Of a stretch of DNA of 64,000 bases, positions 24,911 to 33,200 are shown one piece after another. Source of the stretch: an uncultured Alphaproteobacteria bacterium (lineage in GTDB: Bacteria; Pseudomonadota; Alphaproteobacteria; Rs-D84). The position numbers were made by a program, and so were the translations under genes. The notes below the pieces were generated by a model. It ran no database searches. It had not been told where the DNA came from and saw only the letters and a program-made list of their open reading frames with translations. The stretch covers positions 219,455-283,454 of the forward strand of contig CARVLU010000001.1 of NCBI GenBank assembly GCA_949082785.1, in the 5' to 3' direction. Each line of letters opens with the position of its first letter. Within the stretch, counting starts at the first letter, position 1.

Positions 24911-24942
24911 AAAAAAAATCACCGCAAAATTTGCGGTGATTA
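24911..24942 (-). terminator. Terminator after the 130-residue hypothetical gene
   Basis: AATCACCGCAAA/TTTGCGGTGATT with a long T-run on the minus strand, between the hypothetical gene and tyrS. Confidence 0.85.
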
Positions 24943-24948
24943 TGCGGG

Positions 24949-25341
24949 TTAACGTACGCGCTGTTCCAGATGGTCCAACAACGCAAAATTGCGCGGCGCC
25001 GACAACGTGGGCCGTCCGCCATTGACCAGAACGGCCCGGGCCAACGCGATTTCAAAAAAAATTCTGTCCATACTTAAATTCGACAACCCACGGAAATTCT
25101 GCAAAAATTCCACCTGGGTACCGCTGTGCGCGGGCCGGCGCAGAAAATACATCCGGCCGCCAAAGCTGTATGCGACAATATGGTCCTGTTTATTCTTGTG
25201 CGCCCAGACAATCTTTCCAGCCGGCAGATATTTTTTATATTCATCCGGCATGACAACAGATACGACCGTGCCACCGCCGCGCAGAAACACTGTCAATCCC
25301 CGCTGATTAATGTGGTGACCAACAACCTTGTACTTTTCCAT
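24949..25341 (-). CDS. Hypothetical protein, 130 residues
   Basis: This basic soluble protein has no signal peptide or membrane segment. Its N-terminal half is strand-rich (YKVVGHHINQRGLTVFLRGG, TVVSVVMPDEYKKYLP, IVAYSFGGRMYFLRRP) and its C-terminal half helical (LSMDRIFFEIALARAVLVNGG). I recognise no domain. It sits between tsf and tyrS on the same strand, framed by terminators on both sides, so it is probably a single-gene unit. Codon use resembles that of its neighbours, with no sign of recent transfer. Confidence 0.6.
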   Translation of the reverse strand: MEKYKVVGHHINQRGLTVFLRGGGTVVSVVMPDEYKKYLPAGKIVWAHKNKQDHIVAYSFGGRMYFLRRPAHSGTQVEFLQNFRGLSNLSMDRIFFEIALARAVLVNGGRPTLSAPRNFALLDHLEQRVR

Positions 25342-25371
25342 AATTAAATCCCTGGTTTTTTATAACAGCGA

Positions 25372-25400
25372 ACAAAAATCCGGCCGGGGCCGGATTTTTG
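25372..25400 (-). terminator. Terminator after tsf
   Basis: AATCCGGCC/GGCCGGATT with A- and T-runs, just past the tsf stop. Confidence 0.8.
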
Positions 25401-25420
25401 CATAAAATTTCCAACGCGGA

Positions 25421-26290
25421 TTAGCCCAACATTTTGGAAACTTCGTCGGCCAAATTATCTTCGGCCTTTTCGATGCCTTCGCCCAACAGATAATACGCAA
25501 AGCCGGCCAATTTACCGCCAACTTCGGCGACAACCTGTTTCACGGTTTTGGACGGGTCCATAACGAACGGCTGTTCTTCCAGAACGCTTTCGGCATAGTA
25601 TTTGTTGATACGGCCCTGGACCATTTTTTCAACAACGTTTTCCGGTTTGTTCGCAGTTGCACCGGATTCGATAAACACTTTCTTTTCGCGTTCAACGGCA
25701 ACCGGGTCAACATCGGCAATGGTCATGAATTCCGGTTTGTTCGCCGCGATGTGCATGGCGATTTTGGAACCGATTTCATCGACTTTGTCATCACCACCGT
25801 TGATGGCAACGATAACGCCAATCTGGCCCATGCCCGGAACCAAAGCGTTGTGAACATAGGTATAGATATGGTCACCGGTCACCTTGGCAATACGGCGCAG
25901 GTTCATGTTTTCGCCAATTGTCGCGATTGTTGCGGCAATGTCGTCTTTGACCGCGTTCAGGGTCGAATCAAAATCGCCACCGAATTCCAGCGCCTTGGCC
26001 GCGACATCGGCAACCAGTTTCTGGAACTTTTCATTTTTCGCAACAAAGTCGGTTTCCGCGTTCAATTCAACAACGCAACCCATGTCGTCACATTTGACAA
26101 CCGTCACCAGACCCGATGCCGCGACGCGACCGGCCTTGGACGCTGCTTTTACAATACCTTTTTGACGCAACCAATCGGCAGCCGCCTGAACATCGCCATT
26201 GTTTTCAGTCAGGGCTTTTTTACAATCCATCATACCTGCGGATGTTTTTTCGCGCAGTTCTTGAATCAATTTTGCTGTAATTTCTGCCAT
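25421..26290 (-). CDS. tsf: Elongation factor Ts
   Basis: EF-Ts exchanges GDP for GTP on EF-Tu. This 289-residue protein has the N-terminal UBA-like domain (ITAKLIQELREKTSAGMMDCKKAL), the core motif VVELNAETDFVAKNEKF and the two dimerisation subdomains (MHIAANKPEFMT, INKYYAESVLEEQPFV). The start at 26290 is preceded by GGAGAA. It lies 96 bp after rpsB on the same strand, the usual rpsB-tsf operon, expressed from the promoter at 27354-27382. Confidence 0.97.
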   Translation of the reverse strand: MAEITAKLIQELREKTSAGMMDCKKALTENNGDVQAAADWLRQKGIVKAASKAGRVAASGLVTVVKCDDMGCVVELNAETDFVAKNEKFQKLVADVAAKALEFGGDFDSTLNAVKDDIAATIATIGENMNLRRIAKVTGDHIYTYVHNALVPGMGQIGVIVAINGGDDKVDEIGSKIAMHIAANKPEFMTIADVDPVAVEREKKVFIESGATANKPENVVEKMVQGRINKYYAESVLEEQPFVMDPSKTVKQVVAEVGGKLAGFAYYLLGEGIEKAEDNLADEVSKMLG

Positions 26291-26386
26291 TGTGTTTTCT
26301 CCGTTTATGTTTTGCGCGGCATATGAATTTACACCGTGCATTTGAATATGTTGGGGGCGATAACCGCCCCCGGATTTGGGATTGAA

Positions 26387-27238
26387 TTATTTTTCAACCT
26401 TGTCGGCCAATTTGCCGCGACGTTCGGCGCGGGCTTCGGTCATTTTGGATTTCGCGCGGGCTTCTTTTTCTTTGATGCCGTCTTCGAAATCTTCGGCCGC
26501 GGCCGTACGCATGTCGGATTCGACCTTTTTGCTGGCGACACCGCCCAAACGTTTTTCAATACCGGACAGAATTGCATCGACAAACAGGTCACAGTACAAC
26601 TGGGTTGCACGCGCCGCGTCGTCGTTGCCCGGGACCGGGTAATCGACCATTTCCGGATTTGCGTTTGTGTCGCAAATCGCGATTGTCGGGATATCCAATG
26701 TTTTGGCTTCGCGAACGGCGTTCATTTCGCGGGGCACGTCGATAACGACGATGGCCTGCGGTGTGCCGTGCATTTCCAAAATCCCGCCGAAAATACCACG
26801 CAGTTTTTCAACTTCTTTGGTCATGACGCCGACTTCTTTCTTGGTCAGCCCCAGTTTTTCTGCGTTTTCGATATCAGATTCCATTTTTTTCAGGCGACGA
26901 ATGGACTGGGAAACAGTGGCCCAGTTTGTCATCATCCCACCCAACCAGCGGTTGTTCACATAGAACTGGCCACAGCGTTCGGCCGCGTCGCGGACGATAT
27001 CTTTGGCCTGGTGCTTGGTCGCGACGAACAAGACTTTACCGCCGGCGGCCGCGATGGCTTCCAATGCGACCAAGGCGCGGTGCATCAACGGGGCAGTTTT
27101 GTTCAAGTTAATGATATGAATCTTGTCTTTTACACCATAAACGTACGGTGTCATCAACGGGTTCCAGCGACGGGTGTGGTGACCGAAATGGACGCCGGCT
27201 TCCATCAGCTGTTTCATTGTAAAGGTTGGCAATGCCAT
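26387..27238 (-). CDS. rpsB: 30S ribosomal protein S2
   Basis: S2 is a small-subunit protein needed for S1 docking. This 283-residue protein starts MALPTFTMKQLMEAGVHFGHHTRRWNP with AAAGGAT upstream. Typical motifs are IHIINLNKTAPL, VLFVATKHQAKDIV, NNRWLGGMMTNW, AIVVIDVPREMNAVREA and IPTIAICDTNANP. The Lys/Glu/Ala-rich C-terminal tail is longer than in E. coli, as in other alphaproteobacteria. It is the first gene of the rpsB-tsf operon. Confidence 0.97.
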   Translation of the reverse strand: MALPTFTMKQLMEAGVHFGHHTRRWNPLMTPYVYGVKDKIHIINLNKTAPLMHRALVALEAIAAAGGKVLFVATKHQAKDIVRDAAERCGQFYVNNRWLGGMMTNWATVSQSIRRLKKMESDIENAEKLGLTKKEVGVMTKEVEKLRGIFGGILEMHGTPQAIVVIDVPREMNAVREAKTLDIPTIAICDTNANPEMVDYPVPGNDDAARATQLYCDLFVDAILSGIEKRLGGVASKKVESDMRTAAAEDFEDGIKEKEARAKSKMTEARAERRGKLADKVEK

Positions 27239-27353
27239 GATTTTATCCTTTTTTCTGTTGTTATCCTCGCCACCGGTGACAGACCAAATATCGGAATATT
27301 TTGGACAGAAAATTGCACGGTGGTTGTGTTCTTCGCGCGATGCGCGTGCCGCT

Positions 27354-27382
27354 ATCATAGACCTTTTGCCCCGAAAAATCAA
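27354..27382 (-). promoter_or_regulatory. rpsB-tsf promoter
   Basis: TTGATT (27382-27377) and TATGAT (27359-27354) are spaced 17 bp. The leader to rpsB is about 110 nt. Confidence 0.6.
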
Positions 27383-27449
27383 GCAAAAAGTGCAATTTGT
27401 CCACCCAACACACACATGGACAAAAAAGTAAAAATATTGACAAATTAAT

Positions 27450-27477
27450 TTGACAAACCTTATTTTTGTATTACAAT
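27450..27477 (+). promoter_or_regulatory. Promoter of subtilisin autotransporter
   Basis: A perfect TTGACA (27450-27455; a second at 27437-27442) and TACAAT (27472-27477) are spaced 16 bp. The RBS AGGGAA precedes the ATG at 27503. Confidence 0.65.
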
Positions 27478-27502
27478 TTACTGGGTAAAAAGGGAATCGA
27501 GT

Positions 27503-29346
27503 ATGAGAATGTTCACAAAAATCTTGTCCATTATTCTGGCAACCGCAGTGACTGCGACGTCGGTTTCGGCCGCGCCTGATTGCAGCAATGCCAAATATCG
27601 TCGCGCCAATCCGACCAAGTGCACATTTTTTGCAAATTCCGGTACGACAACCGCAACCGTTTTGGGCGGCGCGGTCGCACTGGGGGCGGGACTGGCCCTG
27701 ATTGGGATGTCGGGCGCCAGTGCCGGCGGCAGCGATTCCACCACATCCACACCGATGCGCCAACCGACCATGCCGATTTACGACACGGTTGGATACACAG
27801 ACCCGGTCGCCCTGGCCGCGGCGATGAACGATTACAAATATATGCGCAACGGCGCCCAGTATAATGAAATCCGGGCGGCGTATTCTGTGGCGCGCGGCTT
27901 TACCGGCCGTGGTTCCACCATCGCGGTTTTGGACACCGGCGATTATGGCTGGCACGGGACGGCGGTAAATAATGTTGTGCGCGGCCCGATTGCCCCCGAC
28001 GCCGTGGTCAATTCGTACAAGATTGTCGATAACACCGGCGAATTTATTTCTTATTCCAAAATTGGCGATATTATTGCATCCGACAAAAACGCCAACATTT
28101 TCAACGCCAGCTGGGGCGTGGAATCCCAGTATCGTCTGAACGCGTCAACCATTCGCAGCCGCGCGGACATTGTCAGACTGACGGATGCGAACTTTGTCAA
28201 TCAAATCACGGACGCGGCCGTTAATCGCGATGCCATCTTTGTTTGGGCCGCCGGTAACGAAGGCCAGGTTCAATCGACCGCGTTGGCGGCCCTGCCCCGC
28301 GTGGTGCCGGAATTAAACGGTCATTTTATTAATGTTGTCGCATGGGATAATGCGACCGGCGCGTTGGCCGATTACAGCAACGCGTGCGGCGTAACCCAGA
28401 TGTATTGCATCACGGCCCCCGGGACCAAGATGGACGTGGGTATCGGGACGGCGTCCGGCACCAGCTTTGCGGCGCCCGTTGTGTCGGCGGCACTGGCCGT
28501 CACCGCGAAGCGTTCCCGTACATGAACGCGACCGAAATTACACAGTTGCTGTTCACAACGGCGCGCGATTTGGGCGAACCGGGCGTGGACGCGGTGTATG
28601 GCTGGGGGATGCTGGATTTGGAACGCGCAACGCGCCCGGTGGGTGCGCCACTGGTACCGCTGGCCGACAGTATGCAGCCGCTGCAACCGGCACGCGCGTC
28701 GGGGACAATTGGCCGCAAGATTAAATCCGCGAATTTGGACTTTGCATTCTTTGACGGCTTTGGCCGGGCGTTTTCCGCCAAATTAAATGATAACATCACA
28801 TTCCGCGAAGTCGGTCGCGCCAACGCGCGTCTGCGCGGGGATGACGCGGTTGCATCCGTGCACTTTGGGAACATGGAATTGGGCTTTGCCAAGAATAATT
28901 TGTTAATGGCCGACGGATTCCTGCAAACCGACCGCGACAGCTTTATCAGCTTTGTCGGCATTGAAAACAGCATGCAGTTTGGCGCAACCGAACTGTTCCA
29001 GCGCACACGCATCGGCGTCAGCAACCCCGACGCGGACGAAAATTCCATGGTCACCGGTTTTTCCAGCATTTACAGTGCGTCCGTCACAATGGGTCTGCGC
29101 CGCGGGGATTGGAAATTTTCCATTTCGGCCCCGGACATGATTCTGGCGGGCAGCATGGACATGCACCTGCCGACGGGACGCGCCGCGGGCGGCCAGATTG
29201 TCTATGCCGATTACCAGATTGATTTGGCGGAACGTCCGGCGTTGGAATACGCGGTGGGGTATGGGAACTGGACGGCGGCCTATATCGACAATCCGCAATC
29301 GCGTGACGAAATCTATTTCATGTACAAAACGAAAATCGCGTTTTAA
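27503..29346 (+). pseudogene. Subtilisin-like (S8) protease autotransporter, frameshifted
   Basis: Two overlapping reading frames give one protein of about 614 residues. The first (27503-28525) has a signal peptide, a Gly/Ala-rich segment and a complete S8 triad: Asp144 (AVLDTG), His151 (WHGTAV) and Ser321 (SGTSFAAP), with Asn252 in AAGNEG. Close after Ser321 the frame ends in a false tail (TAKRSRT). The sequence then continues in the -1 frame near 28500-28505 (REAFPYMNATEITQLL) to 29346, giving VYGWGMLDLERA and a C-terminal barrel-like part ending KTKIAF. One missing base would explain it. There is no slippery heptamer or homopolymer there, so mutation or assembly error is likelier than programmed shifting. 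A related intact C-terminus is at 62380. Confidence 0.8.
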
Positions 29347-29352
29347 TACATA

Positions 29353-29973
29353 TTATAAAGCTGTCGTATGAATAGCCTTGTCAATGCCGCGGACCGCAAT
29401 AAATTTGCTTAACGTGTCGCGATGGACGCGCAAACGCCGCGCAATTTCATAACGACTGCTGCCGCTGGTCAATTTTTGACAGATATATTTTTCCCGCCCG
29501 TTTAATTTACAGCTGTTGCGGCTGCCGTGGGGCCGGCCGATATGCTTGCCTTCGGATTTAACACGCGCCAGTGCTTCCTTGGTTCGTTGCGAAATCAGGT
29601 TTCGTTCAATTTCCGCCGACAATCCAAACGCGAATGCCAACACTTTGCTGGTAATATCACTGCCCAGACGATAATTATCCTTTATCGTCCAGATTTTGGC
29701 GCCAACGTCCATGCAATAATGCAAAATGCTCATAATCTGCAACAAATTACGCCCCAGACGCGACAATTCGGACGCAATGATTAAATCATCTTTGCGGATG
29801 CGTTTAATCAATCGCCCCAGTTTTCGCTTGTTTAATTCTTTGGTGGCGGAAATTGTTTCTTCGATCCAACAATCAATGACCAGATTTTCTTTTTCACAGA
29901 ATTTCTGAATTTCGAACCGCTGGTTTTCGGTTGTCTGATGGTCTGTTGAAACGCGAATGTACCCGTAAATCAC
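29353..29973 (-). CDS. Serine recombinase, DNA-invertase (Mpi/Hin) type
   Basis: This 206-residue small serine recombinase starts at GTG 29973 with AAAGGAGG seven bases upstream. The catalytic domain has YIRVSTDHQTTENQ (Ser nucleophile), the Arg-containing LIIASELSRLGRNLLQIM, and GLSAEIERNLISQRTKEAL. A C-terminal HTH follows (SSRYEIARRLRVHRDTLSKFI). Length and motifs fit DNA invertases and resolvases, closest in style to the master invertase Mpi family. Such enzymes flip promoters or gene ends of surface genes. It abuts the frameshifted autotransporter (6 bp apart), and I could not find a clear pair of crossover sites nearby. Confidence 0.85.
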   Translation of the reverse strand: MIYGYIRVSTDHQTTENQRFEIQKFCEKENLVIDCWIEETISATKELNKRKLGRLIKRIRKDDLIIASELSRLGRNLLQIMSILHYCMDVGAKIWTIKDNYRLGSDITSKVLAFAFGLSAEIERNLISQRTKEALARVKSEGKHIGRPHGSRNSCKLNGREKYICQKLTSGSSRYEIARRLRVHRDTLSKFIAVRGIDKAIHTTAL

Positions 29974-30203
29974 TGTTGGCCTCCTTTGGCTTTTGTAGTA
30001 GATAATTTTTTGGAAACAAGATTTTTATATTCCTAAAAAGCCGAAAGGCAAATATAATACATTGTTTATACAACGCTTTTTTGCCACGTTTGAAAGTTAT
30101 CATATGAATTTTGGCCATCAAACTGGGTCAATAAAATCGTTGTACTGCGTCTTTTTCTTTACTATGATGCTTTTATTCAGATTGATAAAGGAAAGGCGAG
30201 AGT

Positions 30204-33200
30204 ATGACCCGGCAAAAACAAAAAAAATCTGTTCGTACACAAAATACGCGCAATTCTTTTTGGGCGCGCATGCGCACCCGACTGCGCTGGGGGCATGTTG
30301 TGGCGGCGCTGATTGGCGTTGCACTGATTTGCGGCGGGGTCATCTGGGCCGTTTCGGCACATAATTCAAATGCGCCCCGATTTGACATGACGGTCGGCGC
30401 ACCGGATACCCAGCAATTCCGTGATGACAATTATATGACCATGGCACCGGGCGATGGCCCGACCGCCGGTTTGCCCGACATCAACAATGACCGTGAAATG
30501 TCCAAACCGGCATCACTGCGTGTGGATTTTGAACAAACGCGCGGGGAATATACGCCCGCCATGCGCATGGATATTAATGACGCGGATTTGGCCGATAACA
30601 TCAAAATCACCCCGTTTATCAAGGGTACCTGGCACATGGCGGGCGCATCGCGTTTATTCTTTGCCCCCGACGCCGGCTGGCCCGCGGCCCAGAAATTCAC
30701 CGTCACCGTTTCCCGCAAATTGCTGAATCCCGACGTGCGCATCGGCAAACTGCACGCGACATTTGAAACGCCGCGTCTGATGGGCACCATCAACAGCTTT
30801 GACGTGTATCCCGATTTAAATCGCCGGCAATCCATGATTGGGGTCGCAATTGTATCGTTTAACTATGCCATTGATACCGCCAAATTCGAATCGCAAACAT
30901 CGGTCAAACTGGATGGAAAAAGCCTGGATTTCAGCGTAAAATTCGACAATTTCCACCGCACGGCATTTATTACAACCGAACCCATCGCGGTGCGTGACGC
31001 GGCCCAGACACTGCACCTGGTGATTGATGACGTCAACGCCGCAAACGGGCGCGCGGTGTCGGGGAAATTAACGGCGGATGCAACGGTCGAATCGGCCGAC
31101 AATTTGTTCCGCATTGCATCCGTTACCACAAACGCCGTCGATAACGCGGCCGGTGAAATTCAGCAATTGCTGATTGTCAATATGACCGCGGGCGCGGCCG
31201 CAGACACAAAATGGGATGAATACCTTGACCTGTATTTATTACCCGCAAAAAAAGACGCCGACGAAACCAAATCGCACCAATGGATGGCGGACGAAATCAC
31301 GCCCGATGTATTGAAAAAATCGGCGCGCATCGCGTGGCAAAAAACAGACCTGGTCAGTCCCACCGGCACGTATCAGTACGCATTTGAATACGACGTGTCC
31401 GAACAAAACGACCGATACGTCTATGCCGCGATTCGCCCGGGCATCGTGTCGGATAATGGGTTTACTTTGAAAAACGGTTTGTCCAAGGTGATGCGTGTCC
31501 CATACCCGGAACGTGCGGTTAAAATCGCCGGGACGGGGGCGCTGTTGTCGCTGGGCGGGGACCGTAACCTGGGGATTGTGGCGCGCGGCGGTGCGGCAAA
31601 CGCCTTTGTTAATCTGTACAAGGTTAAATCGGCCGAAATCAATCACTTGATTACCCAGACATACAACGTGTTCACCCCGCTGGAATTCAAATCGTGGTCA
31701 TTTGATGCGTATGACATGTCGGTTGTTTTCCAGAAACGCATTTCATTCGCCAACCCGTCGCCAAAGCGTATTAATTACGCGTCCGTTGATTTGGGGGCGT
31801 ACCTGGATAAAACACCGGGGGATAAAACGGGTATCTTTATCATCCAAACCGGCGCATCCCAGTCCCAGGCCGATTATAATGACAAGCGTTTGATTATCCT
31901 GACGGATTTGGGCATCATCCGCAAAACCAATATTGATGAATCATCGACGGTCTTTGTTTCGCGTCTGTCATCCGGCCAACCCGCATCCGATATCGACATC
32001 AGTGTTCTGGGCCGCAATGGCACCCCGATTTGGGTGGGCCAAACGGACGCCGGCGGTCGCGCGAACATCCCCAATTTCCCGTGGTCTGAATATAAAAACG
32101 CGCGCGCACCGGTCGCCATTGTTGCGCGCCACGGGTCGGACGTTTCGTTCATCCCGTATTACGCCGGTTCGCAACAGGTTGAATATTCCAAATTCGACGT
32201 GGACGGCGTCTATGCGTCGTCATCAACACCCATGAATGCGTTTATCTTTTCCGACCGCGGCATTTACCGCCCCGGCGAAGAATTCATCATCGGCGGCATT
32301 GTAAAAGAAAAAAGCTTTAAATCACTGGCCGGGATTCCGGTACGTCTGGAAATTCGCGATGCGCGCAGGCGTGTGATTGTGGATAAAATCTTTTCCCTGG
32401 CGGCGGACGGCATGTTTGACGTTACCCATCAATTATCGTCCCAGGCGCCCATTGGCGAATATGACGTGCGTCTGTTTTCCCTGAACAGCAAAAACCAAAA
32501 CCAAGACATTTTGGGCCGCACCACCATCCGGGTCGAAGAATTTGTCCCCGACAATCTGAAAATCACGGCGCAAATTGCAAACGCGACCGATACGGGATGG
32601 ATTTCCCCCGATGGCGTTTATGCCGACGTAACACTGCGCAATTTGTTTGGCGCACCCGCGGGCGACCGGCGCATCACGGCGCATGCGGTTTTAACCCCGA
32701 CACAATTTACGTTCCCGAAATTCAAAGATTACACATTCACCCCGAACTTTATCGCGGGCACGGGCCTGGCGCGCGCCAGTGCGGGCGCCGCGCAAACACG
32801 GCACTTTGATTTACCGGACGTCACAACCGATGCCGATGGACATGCGCGCGTCAATGTCACATTTGACCCGGCGGTGGCCCCGGGAACATATACACTGGCG
32901 CTGACACTGCGCGGGTTCGAAGGGCCGTCCGGCAAAAACGTCCAAATGACAACCACGGCCCGGCTGTCTGCGTCCGCGTACCTGCTTGGATGGCGCGCCA
33001 GTGGGGATTTGGGCTATATCAATCGCGGCGCGGCGCGCAAATTGCACATTATCGCGGTGGACAATATGGGCGCCCAGACGGCGGCGGGTAAACTGACCCT
33101 GCGCGTGGTAAAGAAAGAAAACCTGACCAGTCTGATAAAAGATTACAATGATTATTACAAGTATCAGACCGTCACCCGTGAACGCGTCGTTACCCAGCGC

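Noticed and set aside
28384..28525. Programmed -1 frameshift in the subtilisin autotransporter
   Set aside because: There is no slippery heptamer or following pseudoknot at the switch point, so a single-base loss explains it more simply.
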